The translations under genes were made by a program, and so were the position numbers. A DNA stretch of 64,000 nt, taken from positions 62,001 to 126,000 of the forward strand of contig NZ_RJVF01000015.1 of NCBI RefSeq assembly GCF_003752175.1, written 5' to 3'. Positions 9,024-18,157 of the stretch are shown here, piece by piece. The notes beneath the pieces are model-generated. The model ran no database searches, was not told where the DNA came from, and saw only the letters and a list, made by a program, of their open reading frames with translations. The DNA comes from Comamonas sp. BIGb0124. Lineage in GTDB: Bacteria > Pseudomonadota > Gammaproteobacteria > Burkholderiales > Burkholderiaceae_C. The stretch's first letter is position 1; the number at the start of each line of letters is the position of its first letter.

Positions 9024-9686
9024 ATGTCTGAAAGCATCACCGCCCTCCTGCCCGAACTCTGGGTCGCCATCGGGCAGACCTTCCTCATGCTGGGTATCGG
9101 CCTCTCGGCAGCCATCGTGCTGGGCGGGCCGCTCGGCGTGCTGCTGTTCCTGCTGACGCCCGGCCAGTCGCTGGCCAACAAACCCGCCTATCTGGTGCTG
9201 AGCTGGGTGGTCAACACCGTGCGCTCCTTCCCCTTCATCATCCTGCTGGTGGCGCTGGTGCCGCTGACCCGCATCATCGCGGGCACGTCCATCGGGCCGC
9301 TGGCGGCTGCCGTGCCGCTGTCGGTCGCGGCCATCCCCTACTTCGCCCGCCTGGTCGAGCAAAGCATCCGCGAGGTGCCGCGCGGCGTGATCGAGGCGGC
9401 CCATGCCATGGGCGCCTCGGAGCTGCAGATCGTCTGGCGCGTGCTGGTGCTCGAGGCACGGTCGGGCCTGATCCTGGCCCTGACGGTGCTGGCGGTGAGT
9501 TTCCTGTCCTACTCGGCGATCGCCGGCGTGGTGGGCGGCGGCGGCATCGGCGACCTGGCGATCCGTTACGGCTACTACCGTTTCCAGACCGATGTGATGC
9601 TGCTGACCGTGGCGCTGCTCATCGTGCTGGTGCAGATCATCCAGTTCGGCGGCAACGCCCTGGCCAGCCGGCTCGACAAGCGCTGA
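9024..9686 (+). CDS. metI: methionine ABC importer, permease subunit
   Basis: A 220-residue inner-membrane permease of the MetI family with five predicted transmembrane helices (for example IGQTFLMLGIGLSAAIVLGGPLGVLLFL near residue 14 and a C-terminal VMLLTVALLIVLVQIIQFGG). The EAA loop that docks on MetN is visible as EVPRGVIEAAHAMGASELQIVWRV. Length and topology match the family (about 217 residues). It starts 42 bp after metN. Confidence 0.95.
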   Translation: MSESITALLPELWVAIGQTFLMLGIGLSAAIVLGGPLGVLLFLLTPGQSLANKPAYLVLSWVVNTVRSFPFIILLVALVPLTRIIAGTSIGPLAAAVPLSVAAIPYFARLVEQSIREVPRGVIEAAHAMGASELQIVWRVLVLEARSGLILALTVLAVSFLSYSAIAGVVGGGGIGDLAIRYGYYRFQTDVMLLTVALLIVLVQIIQFGGNALASRLDKR

Positions 9687-9755
9687 AGCCGGCCCGGCCC
9701 CCGCTTTCCAGTTTCCCTTTGCATCCGTTCAACAACTGACCGAGGAGTCCCGATC

Positions 9756-10571
9756 ATGTCCTTCATCCGTCGCCATATCGTGCTGGCCACCATCGCCGCC
9801 ACCCTGGGCCTTGCCGGCCTGAGCGCCCACGCCGCCGATCCGGCCAAAAAAGACCTCGTCTTCGGTGCCACCGCAGGCTACAACTACGACGTGCTCAAGC
9901 GGGGCATCGTGCCTCAGCTCGAAAAGGAAGGCTACAAGGTCAAGCTGGTCGAGTTCAACGACTACGTGCAGCCCAACATGGCCCTGGCGCAAGGTTCGCT
10001 CGATGCCAACCTGTTCCAGCACATCGCTTACCTCAACCGCTTCAAGACCGACCAGAAGCTGGACCTGATCGATCTGGTGCAAAGCACGACTGCGCCCATG
10101 GGCATCTACTCGGAAAGCCGCAAGAGCCTGACCGAGCTCAAGGACGGCGACCGCGTCACGCTGCCGAACGACCCCAGCAACCTGGCCCGCGCACTGCAAC
10201 TGCTGGTGCAGCAGAAGCTGATCACGGTCAAGCCCGATGTCGATCCGCTGCGCGTGAGCGAGCGCGACGTGCTCGACAACCCCAAGAACATCAAGTTCCA
10301 GCCCATCGAAGCGGCCCAACTGCCGCGTACCCTGGGCGATGCGGCCTTCGCGATCGTGCCCGGCAACTTCGCCACCTCGGCCGGCCTGAAGTTCACCAGC
10401 GCCCTGGCACTGGAAACGCCGCCCGTGCAGTACCAGCAAGTGGTGGCCGTGCGCAAGGGCGACGAAGCCAAGCCCTGGGCCAAGGACCTGGCTGCGGCCT
10501 TCAAGTCGCCGTTCTTCAAGCAGGTTCTGGACAAGGACTTCCCGGGCTACACCCGTCCAGCCGGTCTGTAA
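9756..10571 (+). CDS. metQ: methionine ABC importer, substrate-binding protein
   Basis: A 271-residue periplasmic NlpA/MetQ-family binding protein that delivers methionine to MetNI. A Sec signal peptide (RRHIVLATIAATLGLAGLSAHA) is followed by the mature domain beginning ADPAKKDLVFGATAGYN. The family blocks VEFNDYVQPNMALAQGSLDANLFQH and IYSESRKSLTEL are present. There is no lipobox cysteine at the cleavage region, so unlike E. coli MetQ it should be soluble in the periplasm. GAGGAG precedes the ATG at 9756. It is the last gene of metNIQ. Confidence 0.94.
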   Translation: MSFIRRHIVLATIAATLGLAGLSAHAADPAKKDLVFGATAGYNYDVLKRGIVPQLEKEGYKVKLVEFNDYVQPNMALAQGSLDANLFQHIAYLNRFKTDQKLDLIDLVQSTTAPMGIYSESRKSLTELKDGDRVTLPNDPSNLARALQLLVQQKLITVKPDVDPLRVSERDVLDNPKNIKFQPIEAAQLPRTLGDAAFAIVPGNFATSAGLKFTSALALETPPVQYQQVVAVRKGDEAKPWAKDLAAAFKSPFFKQVLDKDFPGYTRPAGL

Positions 10572-10603
10572 GCCGTCACCCGGGCTGCTGTACGCAGCCG
10601 ACG

Positions 10604-10632
10604 AAAAAAGGGCAGCCAGGGCTGCCCTTTTT
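10604..10632. terminator. strong bidirectional intrinsic terminator
   Basis: A-tract 10604-10609, stem GGGCAGC (10610-10616)/GCTGCCC (10621-10627) with a CAGG loop, then TTTTT (10628-10632). The A and T tracts make it function on both strands, ending metNIQ from the left and the leftward thioredoxin-like gene from the right. A second small hairpin GGCTGC/GCAGCC precedes it at 10583-10599. Confidence 0.9.
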
Positions 10633-10691
10633 CATGTGCGTTCCGGCGTCGATGCCGGAAGGCGCCGCTCGGAGGCCGGCGTGATCCGGCC

Positions 10692-11117
10692 CTAGCCTTC
10701 CGAGGCGGACTGCCGCAGCCAGTGGCTCACGCCGGACAAACCCGGCGGCATGGGGGCGGGCCGGCTCATGCCGCCCGGCTCCTCGAGCAGCGTCATCTGG
10801 CGCGACAGCGTGCCCAGATGCGGCAGCATGGGGCCAAAAAAGAACATGCGGTCGGATTCGCCGGGACCCGGGGCCTGTTCGTAGATCAGCACCGTGGGAA
10901 AGGTTTCGACGTCGAGGTCTTCGACCAGATCGGCCTGATCCTCGATGTCGATCCAGGCGCCGCGCCAGCCGGGATGGTCCTGCACGACCTGGTCGAGCAC
11001 GGCACGGTAGTCGCGGCAGGTGCCGCACCACTCGGCACACAGCACGACCAGCCAGCGCACGGGCTCACCGGCGGTGGACGGACGGGGCAAGGCGGAATCG
11101 GAAGAAACGGGCAGCAT
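10692..11117 (-). CDS. thioredoxin-like protein
   Basis: A 141-residue thioredoxin-fold protein with the redox motif AEWCGTCRDY (CGTC, about residues 30-33), in place of the CGPC of thioredoxin, and a cis-proline-like FPTVLIYEQ strand. No signal peptide is apparent, so it is probably cytoplasmic. After the fold there is a proline-rich tail of about 45 residues. A role in thiol-disulfide exchange is inferred from the active site; the partner is unknown. It lies 123 bp downstream of the YihY-like gene in the same direction, with the bidirectional terminator after it. Confidence 0.8.
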   Translation of the reverse strand: MLPVSSDSALPRPSTAGEPVRWLVVLCAEWCGTCRDYRAVLDQVVQDHPGWRGAWIDIEDQADLVEDLDVETFPTVLIYEQAPGPGESDRMFFFGPMLPHLGTLSRQMTLLEEPGGMSRPAPMPPGLSGVSHWLRQSASEG

Positions 11118-11240
11118 GGCGGGCAGATGGAGTCGGCCGGCCGGCGTTCAAGTCCGGCGCCGGGCAGGCGCCGGTCCGGAACAACACGCGACCCGGCCCA
11201 TGGCGCAGGAACACGGCCGCCATCTTCTCATGCCGGGCCG

Positions 11241-12491
11241 TCAGAGCGCTTCGCCGAGGGTGATGTGCGGCAGGCCCGAGCGCGACCAGAGCGCTTCGGT
11301 GGAGTCGTTGCGGCGCACCAGCAGCCGCTGCACCAGCGGCTCGATCCAGGTGGCGCCGGGATCGACGAGCAGCACGTAGCGGCTGCGGGTGTCGTCGGAT
11401 TCGTCGAGCTGGCCGATCCAGTCGAGCGCCTTGAGGGTTTCGATGACGGGCACCAGTTGCAGGGCATCGACACGCAGGCGGTCGACCAGTTGCCGCTGGT
11501 CCAGCCCGCGCTGTTCGGCGTGACGGACTTCCTCCAGGCTGCGCACCACTTCGAGCGCCAGCTGAAACGCCCAGCCCGGCGTGTCGCCGCGCCGCGCCAC
11601 GCCGCCGAGCAGGCTCGGCATATAGGCGGCGATGACGGCCCCGAACAGCACGATGAGCCAGGCCGTGAAGATCCAGATGAGCAGGATGGGCACGGTGGCA
11701 AAGGCGCCGTAGAGGGCCGAATAGGTCGGGATCTGGTTCACGTAGAGTGCCAGCACCCGCTTGGCGATCTCGATGCCCAGCGAGGTGAAGATGCCGCCCG
11801 CCAGGGCATGCGACCATTTCACGCGCGCATTGGGCACGTAGTGATAGAGGGCCGTCATGCCCAGGGCCAGCACGGCGAACTCCAGGCTGTCGAACAGCAC
11901 GCGCAGGGCGCCCGGCATGTCGCCGACCAGCCCGCGCGACGCCGAGAAGGCGTACGAGGTCATCGACAGGCTGGCGGCCATCACCAGCGGCCCCAGCGTG
12001 ATCAGCGCCCAGTACACCAGCACCCGCTGGCCCAGCGGCCGCGGCTGGCGCACGCGCCAGATGCCGTTGAGCGTGCGGTCGATGGTCAGCACCAGCATCA
12101 GCGCCGTGATGCCGACGATGGCCAGGCCGGCCGCCCCGAGCCGGCTGGCCTGCGCCGCGAACTGGGTCATGTAGCCCAGCACCTGCCGGGCGATGTTGTC
12201 CGGCACCAGGCTGGTGAACAGCCACTGCTGCAGGCCCTCCTGGAGCTTGGCGAAGATGGGGAACACCGAGAACACCGCCAGGAACACCGTGAACAGCGGC
12301 ACCAGGGCGATCATGGTGGTGAAGGTGAGGCTGCTGGCGGTCAGTCCCAGGCGATCCTCGCGGAAGCGCTCGAGCAGCACGATGGCCGTGTTGCGCCAGG
12401 GGAAGGCGGCGAGATCGTGGACCAGCCGTGCGACCATGGCCGAGCGCAGCCACCAGCGCCGCTTGGTTCTTGTCGGGATATGGGGCGTCAT
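11241..12491 (-). CDS. YihY/UPF0761 family inner-membrane protein
   Basis: A 416-residue membrane protein of the YihY family, once annotated as ribonuclease BN, whose function is not established. The characteristic start of the domain, LTASSLTFTTMIALVPLFTVFLAVFSVFP, lies near residue 50, followed by five or six hydrophobic segments, including VLVYWALITLGPLVMAAS and VPILLIWIFTAWLIVLFGAVIAAY. A soluble C-terminal tail of about 120 residues follows, with a winged-helix-like look (QRGLDQRQLVDRLRVDALQLVPVIETL). I chose the ATG at 12491 (MTPHIPTRTKRR); the longer open frame to 12671 overlaps the divergent FAD enzyme. RNase activity should not be assumed. Confidence 0.85.
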   Translation of the reverse strand: MTPHIPTRTKRRWWLRSAMVARLVHDLAAFPWRNTAIVLLERFREDRLGLTASSLTFTTMIALVPLFTVFLAVFSVFPIFAKLQEGLQQWLFTSLVPDNIARQVLGYMTQFAAQASRLGAAGLAIVGITALMLVLTIDRTLNGIWRVRQPRPLGQRVLVYWALITLGPLVMAASLSMTSYAFSASRGLVGDMPGALRVLFDSLEFAVLALGMTALYHYVPNARVKWSHALAGGIFTSLGIEIAKRVLALYVNQIPTYSALYGAFATVPILLIWIFTAWLIVLFGAVIAAYMPSLLGGVARRGDTPGWAFQLALEVVRSLEEVRHAEQRGLDQRQLVDRLRVDALQLVPVIETLKALDWIGQLDESDDTRSRYVLLVDPGATWIEPLVQRLLVRRNDSTEALWSRSGLPHITLGEAL

Positions 12492-12612
12492 GCCCCTGAT
12501 GATGCCATCGCCTGCGGCCGGCACGGCAGTCGTTAAACTCTGGCCTTCGAATTCCGAGCCGGGCCATGGGGCAAAAAACGATCCCGCCCGCCATTCCATC
12601 CCGAGACACACC

Positions 12613-14043
12613 ATGCAGCAACAACTCCTCGACCGCCTGGCGGCCATCGTCGGCCCCACCCATGTGCTCACCGGCGACGGCCTCGAAAGCTACGAGCAGG
12701 ACTGGCGCAAGCGTGCCCGCGGCAGGGCGCTGGCCGTGGTGCGCCCCGGCAGCACGCAGGAAGTGGCGGATGTGGTGAAGGCCTGCTCCGACGCCCGCGT
12801 GTCGATCGTGCCCCAGGGCGGCAACACGGGGCTGGTGGTGGGCTCGGTGCCCGACGAATCCGGCACCCAGGTGATCCTGAGCCTGCGCCGGCTGACCGCG
12901 GTGCGCGCCGTCGATCCGCACAACATGACGGTGACGGTGGAGGCCGGCTGCATCCTGCAGAACCTGCAGGACGCCGCCGGGAACGCCGGTTTCCTGTTCC
13001 CCCTGAGCCTGGGCGCCGAGGGCAGTTGCACCATCGGCGGCAATCTCTCGACCAATGCCGGCGGCACGCAGGTGGTGCGCTACGGCAATGCACGCGAGCT
13101 GTGCCTCGGTCTCGAAGTGGTGACCTCGCAAGGCGAGATCTGGGACGGTCTGTCGGGCCTGCGCAAGGACAACACCGGCTACGACCTGCGCGACCTCTTC
13201 GTGGGCAGCGAAGGCACGCTGGGCGTGATCACCGCCGCGACGATGAAGCTGTATCCGCAGCCGGCGGCGCAACTGACCGCCTGGGCGGCCGTGCCCAGCC
13301 TGGAAGACGCCAACACGCTGCTGGGCCTGGCGCACCGGCACCTGGCCGCCAATCTCACGGGCTTCGAGGTGATGAACCAGTTCTCGCTGAGCCTGGTCGA
13401 CAAGCACTATCCGCACCTGCGGGTGCCGATGTGGAAAGACACGCCCTGGTGCGTGCTGGTCGAGATCTCGGACAACGAATCCGAGGAACACGCGCGCGGC
13501 CTGTTCGAGCGCCTGCTCGAAACCGCTTTCGAAGCCGGCGTGGCGGCCGACGCGATCGTCGCCGAGAGCATCAAGCAGGCACACGACCTGTGGCACATCC
13601 GCGAGAGCATCAGCCTGGCCCAGGCCGAGGAAGGCCTGAACATCAAGCACGACATTTCCATTCCGGTCTCGCTCATTCCCGAGTTCGTGCGCGAGGCCGA
13701 TGCCGCGCTGTCGGCAGCCATCCCCGGCGTGCGTTTCGTCAACTTCGGCCACCTGGGCGACGGCAACCTGCACTACAACATCCAGGCCCCGGTGGACGGC
13801 GACCCCAAGGCCTTTCTGCGGGATCGCGAGGAAGAGATCAACACGATCGTCTACGACACGGTCAGCCGGTACCACGGCTCGATCTCGGCCGAACACGGCG
13901 TGGGCGAACTCAAACGTCACAAGCTGCCCAAACACAAGTCGCCGGTGGCGCTCACGCTGATGCACGCCATCAAGGGTGCGCTCGATCCCTACAACACCAT
14001 GAACCCCGGCAAGGTGCTGGAGACGGCCGCAGCGCCGAACTGA
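12613..14043 (+). CDS. FAD-linked D-2-hydroxyacid dehydrogenase (D-lactate/2-hydroxyglutarate/GlcD type)
   Basis: A 476-residue flavoenzyme with an N-terminal PCMH-type FAD-binding domain (VVRPGSTQEVADVV; the pyrophosphate loop PQGGNTGLVVGSVPD; CTIGGNLSTNAGG) and a C-terminal FAD-oxidase domain (NFGHLGDGNLHYNIQAP, SAEHGVGELKRHKL). The family oxidises D-2-hydroxyacids such as D-lactate, glycolate or D-2-hydroxyglutarate and passes electrons to the respiratory chain or ETF. The exact substrate cannot be read from the sequence. No iron-sulfur (GlcF) partner is adjacent. The ATG at 12613 opens MQQQLLDRLAAIVG. It is the first of several 2-hydroxyacid genes up to 18073. Confidence 0.88.
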   Translation: MQQQLLDRLAAIVGPTHVLTGDGLESYEQDWRKRARGRALAVVRPGSTQEVADVVKACSDARVSIVPQGGNTGLVVGSVPDESGTQVILSLRRLTAVRAVDPHNMTVTVEAGCILQNLQDAAGNAGFLFPLSLGAEGSCTIGGNLSTNAGGTQVVRYGNARELCLGLEVVTSQGEIWDGLSGLRKDNTGYDLRDLFVGSEGTLGVITAATMKLYPQPAAQLTAWAAVPSLEDANTLLGLAHRHLAANLTGFEVMNQFSLSLVDKHYPHLRVPMWKDTPWCVLVEISDNESEEHARGLFERLLETAFEAGVAADAIVAESIKQAHDLWHIRESISLAQAEEGLNIKHDISIPVSLIPEFVREADAALSAAIPGVRFVNFGHLGDGNLHYNIQAPVDGDPKAFLRDREEEINTIVYDTVSRYHGSISAEHGVGELKRHKLPKHKSPVALTLMHAIKGALDPYNTMNPGKVLETAAAPN

Positions 14044-14074
14044 GCGGACGCCTGCTTCATCGGGCGGCAGGGGC

Positions 14075-15025
14075 TCAGGGACAAAACCCGTCCTGCCGCT
14101 GCCCGGCTTCGCCGGCGGGCCACGGGCCGGGCAGCGCCAGAAACCGGATGGGCTCGGCGAAGTCGACCGTCTGTGCCAGCAGGGCGCGCAGCGCGGTCAG
14201 CACGGCGCGCTCGTCGCCCTGGCGCACACGCAGTGCATAACGCAGCGAGGACAAGGCGGGCCAGTCCTCCCGGGCCAGCACCCCGCCGCGTGCCAGAAGG
14301 GGCGTGGCCCAGCCCTGCGGCAGGAAACCGATGCCGATGCCTTCGGCCAGCAGGCCGGCGACCGCGCCCCAGGTGTTGCATGTCAGGCGCCGGTGCACCA
14401 CGTAGCCGTGCGACAGCAGCCAGTCCTCGAGCATGTGGTGGGTGCCGGCGCCCTGCGGCAGGGTGACGAGGGGCCAGCGGCTCAGGGCGTCCTGCACCGC
14501 CAGCCGGGGCAGGTGCGGTGCGGCCACCCAGACGAAATCGGCACGGCCCATGGGGTAGGACAGCACCCCCGCGCGTGCCGAGCAGCCGGCGGCGACGGCG
14601 CAATCGAACTCGCCGCTCTCGAGGCGCAGCTCCATCTGTTCGCCGGTGTCGACGACCGGCTCGAGCACGAGTTGCGGATGCCGCTCGGCCGCCAGGGCCA
14701 TGAGCTTGGGCAGCCAGGTCTGCGAGGCCAGCTCGCCGACGCCCAGCCGCAGCCGGCCACACACGCCGGTGTCCTGCCGCAGCAGGCCGCGCAGATCCTC
14801 GGCTTCGTCGAGCAGCGCACGGGCACGCGGCAGCAGGGCCATGCCGGCAGGGGTCAAGGCGGCGCGGTAGTGCTGGCGATCGAACAAAGCCGCGCCCAGC
14901 GAGGTTTCGAGCTCGGCGATGCGCTTGGAGAGGCTGGACACGGACAGGTGCAGGCGTTCGGCCGCCACGGCAAAACTGGCACAGGTTCCGGCCCAGAAAA
15001 AAGCCTCGAGTTGCTTGAGGGTCAT
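14075..15025 (-). CDS. LysR-type transcriptional regulator
   Basis: A 316-residue LysR regulator. The winged-helix N-terminus is clear (MTLKQLEAFFWAGTCASFAVAAERLHLSVSSLSKRIAELE, residues 1-40), followed by the FDRQHYRAALTPAG block and an effector-binding domain. It is divergent from the FMN-dependent lactate dehydrogenase at 15172, and the 146-bp intergenic region holds two GTGAATT copies (15061-15067 and 15085-15091) in an AT-rich patch. By the usual LysR arrangement it probably controls that gene in response to a hydroxyacid or its product; this is inference. Confidence 0.9.
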   Translation of the reverse strand: MTLKQLEAFFWAGTCASFAVAAERLHLSVSSLSKRIAELETSLGAALFDRQHYRAALTPAGMALLPRARALLDEAEDLRGLLRQDTGVCGRLRLGVGELASQTWLPKLMALAAERHPQLVLEPVVDTGEQMELRLESGEFDCAVAAGCSARAGVLSYPMGRADFVWVAAPHLPRLAVQDALSRWPLVTLPQGAGTHHMLEDWLLSHGYVVHRRLTCNTWGAVAGLLAEGIGIGFLPQGWATPLLARGGVLAREDWPALSSLRYALRVRQGDERAVLTALRALLAQTVDFAEPIRFLALPGPWPAGEAGQRQDGFCP

Positions 15026-15171
15026 GCAGGTCTCCTGCGTCCCGCATGCGCAACGGGATCGTGAATTATTTAGAACAAGCCGGTGTGAATTTAATCGCTA
15101 TTTTTCCATGACAAGGCCGCCTAGCATCTCCGGATCTTCCTTGATGAAACCGGACTTTCCGGCCTGTCGCG

Positions 15172-16353
15172 ATGCCCTCACCCCGTCTTCCCCCCGTGCC
15201 GCGCGTCCATGCACTGCGCGATTTCGAACCCCTGGCGCGCAAGCGCCTGCCGCGCCAGCTCTACAGTTACATCCACAACGGCGCGGACGACGAGCGCTCG
15301 CTGGCAGGCAACCGCAGCGCCTTCGACGACTACAGCCTGGTGCCGCGCATGTTGACGGGGGTGTCCGGCCGCAGCCAGGCCATCGAGCTGTTCGGGCAGA
15401 CGTATGCCTCGCCCTTCGGCATCTCGCCGGTGGGACTGGGGGCGATGTATGCCTACCGGGGCGATCTGGTGCTGACCGGACAGGCCAGGGCCGCAGGCAT
15501 TCCGGCCGTGCTCAGCGGTTCTTCGCTCATCCCCATGGAAACCGTGGCGCAGGCCGCCCCGGGCACCTGGTTCCAGGCCTATATGCCGGGCGATCCGGCC
15601 CGGGTCGAGGCCCTGCTCGCCCGCATCGAACGCGCGGGCTTCGGCACTCTGGTGCTGACGGTCGACCTGCCGGTCATGGTCAATCCGGAGAACTACCTGC
15701 GCAACGGCTTCAGCACGCCGCTGCGTCCCAGCCTGCGCCTGGCCTGGGACGGGCTGAGCCGTCCACGCTGGCTGCTGGGCACCTTCGGCCGGACCCTGCT
15801 GCGCCATGGGATGCCGCACTTCGAGAACTGGCGTGCCGAGCGCGGAGCGCCCATCGTGTCGGCCACCGTGCAGCGCGATTTCCTGGCCCGCGACCATCTG
15901 GACTGGAGCCATTTCCGGCTGATCCGGCAGGCCTGGAAAGGGCCGCTCATCGTCAAGGGCCTGATGCGCTGGCAGGATGCGCAGATCGCGCGCGACGCGG
16001 GTGTCGACGGCATCGTCGTCTCCAACCACGGCGGCCGCCAGATCGACGGCGCCGTGGCTCCGCTGCGTGTGCTGCCCGAGATCTGCCGCGCCGTGCCCGA
16101 GCTGCCGGTGATGATGGACGGCGGCGTGAGGCGTGGCAGCGATGTGCTCAAGGCCCTGTCGCTGGGCGCGCGCTGCGTCTTCGCGGGCCGACCGTTCAAC
16201 TACGCGGCGGCGGTCGCGGGCGAAGCCGGCGTGGCCCACGCCATCCGCATCCTGCGCGACGAGATCGACCGCAACATGGCGCTGATGGGCATCAACCGGC
16301 TCGACGAGCTCGATGCCACCCTGGTGCGCCACATCGACAGCTTCCGGCCCTGA
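15172..16353 (+). CDS. lldD: FMN-dependent alpha-hydroxyacid dehydrogenase (L-lactate dehydrogenase type)
   Basis: A 393-residue TIM-barrel flavoprotein of the L-lactate dehydrogenase/glycolate oxidase family, oxidising an L-2-hydroxyacid to the 2-oxoacid. Diagnostic features are SYIHNGADDERSLAGN near residue 30, PFGISPVGLGAMYAYRGD, TVDLPVMVNPENYLRNGF, the catalytic lysine-to-histidine region IVKGLMRWQDAQIARDAGVDGIVVSNHGGRQIDG and the FMN-phosphate block MMDGGVRRGSDVLKAL. Length matches LldD (about 380-396). The start at 15172 gives MPSPRLPPVPRVHAL. It is divergent from a LysR regulator and convergent with a ThDP enzyme. L-lactate is likely but L-mandelate or glycolate remain possible, so the symbol is provisional. 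Confidence 0.85.
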   Translation: MPSPRLPPVPRVHALRDFEPLARKRLPRQLYSYIHNGADDERSLAGNRSAFDDYSLVPRMLTGVSGRSQAIELFGQTYASPFGISPVGLGAMYAYRGDLVLTGQARAAGIPAVLSGSSLIPMETVAQAAPGTWFQAYMPGDPARVEALLARIERAGFGTLVLTVDLPVMVNPENYLRNGFSTPLRPSLRLAWDGLSRPRWLLGTFGRTLLRHGMPHFENWRAERGAPIVSATVQRDFLARDHLDWSHFRLIRQAWKGPLIVKGLMRWQDAQIARDAGVDGIVVSNHGGRQIDGAVAPLRVLPEICRAVPELPVMMDGGVRRGSDVLKALSLGARCVFAGRPFNYAAAVAGEAGVAHAIRILRDEIDRNMALMGINRLDELDATLVRHIDSFRP

Positions 16354-16399
16354 TTCGGCCTCGCCCGCAATCGGCGGGGCCGGAAACGGCCCGTGTGGC

Positions 16400-18073
16400 T
16401 CAGGCCTCGGCCAGCCGCATCTGCGGCGTGATCTGCAGCGGATCGGTGACCAGTTCCAGCAGAGCCAGGCCCTGCGCGGCCTGCGCGCGTGCAAAGGCCG
16501 CAGCGAAGTCCTCGGTTTGTTCGATGCGTTCGGCATGCGCGCCGAACGAGCGCGCCAGCATCACGTAGTCGGGCCCCTGCAGCCGGGTGCCGCTGACGCG
16601 ACCCGGATGACGGCGCTCCTGGTGCATGCGGATGGTGCCGTACATGCCGTTGTTGGCCACCAGCACGATCAGGCGCGCACCGTACTCGGCGGCGGTGGCC
16701 AGCTCTTGCGGGTACATCAGGAAGCAGCCGTCGCCCGCCATGCACACCACCTGGCGCCCGGGATGCCGCAGCGACGCCGCGACCGCCGCCGGCAGCCCGT
16801 ATCCCATGGCGCCGCACGTCGGGGCCAGTTCGGTCCGGCCGCGGCGGTAGGCATAGAAGCGGTGCAGCCACACCGAATAATTGCCGGCCCCGTTGGTCAG
16901 GATGCTGTCGGGCGGCAGCGTGCGCCCCAGGTGCGCGACGACGCTGCCCAGGTCCACACCCCGATGGCCGGCGGCCGGCTCGGGCGGCAGGGAAAACGCC
17001 TCGTGCTCGGTGCGCGCCTGCCGGGTCCAGTCCTGCCACGGCAGCGTGCCGGGCGGGGGCCGGTCGGCCAGTGCCGCCACGGCAGCGCCGGCATGCGCCA
17101 CCACGGCCAGCTCGGGCTGGTAGACACGACCCAGTTCGCCGGCATCGGCATGGATGTGGATGAGCGGCTGAGCCGGACGCGGCGGCTCGATCAGCGTGTA
17201 GCCGTCGGTCACGATGTCGCCCAGCCGGGTGCCGATGGCCAGGATGAGATCGGCGTCGCGCACGCGTTGCGCCAGCTTCGGGTTCATGCCCAGGCTCATG
17301 TGGCCGACGTAGTGCTCGTCGAGGTTGTCCAGCACGTCCTGGCGGCGGAAGGCACAGGCGACGGGCAGCGACCAACGCGCCGCAAACCGGCTCAGGGCCT
17401 GGCGTCCGGCGTCGTCCCAATCGGGGCCGCCCACGACCACCAGCGGACGCTGCGCACGCGCCAGGCGTTGCACGATGCCGTCGACGAGCCCCGCGGCAGG
17501 CACCATCGGCGCCGGCAGCACGGCGGCACAGTCGGCGCGGGTGCAGGGCTCGAGCAGCATGTCTTCGGGCAACGAGACCACCACCGGCCCGGGCCGGCCC
17601 GAGCACGCCGCCTGAAACGCCCGGGCCACGATCTCGGGCACGCGTGCGGCATCGTCGATCTCGACGACCCACTTGGCCAGCGAGCCGAACAGGGCCTGGT
17701 AGTCGACCTCCTGGAAGGCCTCTCGCCCGCGGTGCGACCGGGCGATCTGCCCGACGAACAGGATCATGGGGGTGGAATCCTGCTGCGCGATATGCACGCC
17801 GACACTCGCATGGGTGGCCCCGGGCCCCCGCGTGACCATGCAGATGCCGGGCCGCCCCGTGAGCTTGCCGTCGGCTTCGGCCATGTTGGCGGCGCCGCCT
17901 TCGTGCTTGGCCACGACCAGTGCGATCTCCGGCGTGTCGTGCAGCGCGTCCAGCACCTCGAGATAGCTTTCGCCGGGCACGCAGAACACGCGGTCGACGC
18001 CGTGCAGACGCAAGGCATCGACCAGCGCTCGGCCGCCGCTGCGTGCGACCGCGCCGGGGGTTGTCTCGGACAT
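16400..18073 (-). CDS. thiamine diphosphate-dependent enzyme (acetolactate synthase/2-oxoacid decarboxylase family)
   Basis: A 557-residue ThDP enzyme with the three canonical domains: N-terminal pyrimidine-binding domain (RVFCVPGESYLEVLDAL; catalytic Glu in VVAKHEGGAANMAEADG), central domain (residues about 190-320) and C-terminal diphosphate domain with the GDGCFLMYPQEL...NNGMYGTI motif (GDG-X(n)-NN). It resembles catabolic acetolactate synthase-like or 2-oxoacid decarboxylase proteins. No regulatory small subunit is adjacent, which argues against the biosynthetic IlvBN enzyme. It starts at the ATG at 18073 (MSETTPGAVARSGG). Location beside lactate/hydroxyacid dehydrogenases suggests it handles the resulting 2-oxoacid, but the substrate is not known. 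Confidence 0.85.
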   Translation of the reverse strand: MSETTPGAVARSGGRALVDALRLHGVDRVFCVPGESYLEVLDALHDTPEIALVVAKHEGGAANMAEADGKLTGRPGICMVTRGPGATHASVGVHIAQQDSTPMILFVGQIARSHRGREAFQEVDYQALFGSLAKWVVEIDDAARVPEIVARAFQAACSGRPGPVVVSLPEDMLLEPCTRADCAAVLPAPMVPAAGLVDGIVQRLARAQRPLVVVGGPDWDDAGRQALSRFAARWSLPVACAFRRQDVLDNLDEHYVGHMSLGMNPKLAQRVRDADLILAIGTRLGDIVTDGYTLIEPPRPAQPLIHIHADAGELGRVYQPELAVVAHAGAAVAALADRPPPGTLPWQDWTRQARTEHEAFSLPPEPAAGHRGVDLGSVVAHLGRTLPPDSILTNGAGNYSVWLHRFYAYRRGRTELAPTCGAMGYGLPAAVAASLRHPGRQVVCMAGDGCFLMYPQELATAAEYGARLIVLVANNGMYGTIRMHQERRHPGRVSGTRLQGPDYVMLARSFGAHAERIEQTEDFAAAFARAQAAQGLALLELVTDPLQITPQMRLAEA

Positions 18074-18157
18074 GGAAAAACTCCTTGCAGGCAAACCTAG
18101 GGAAGCCTCCAGTCTAGAGCCCACTCGGAAGTGCAGGCCCGGCCCCGATCCGTCACA

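Noticed and set aside
12566-12778. Short plus-strand frame before the FAD enzyme
   Set aside because: It is in another frame across the start of the FAD dehydrogenase, which has clear domain motifs.
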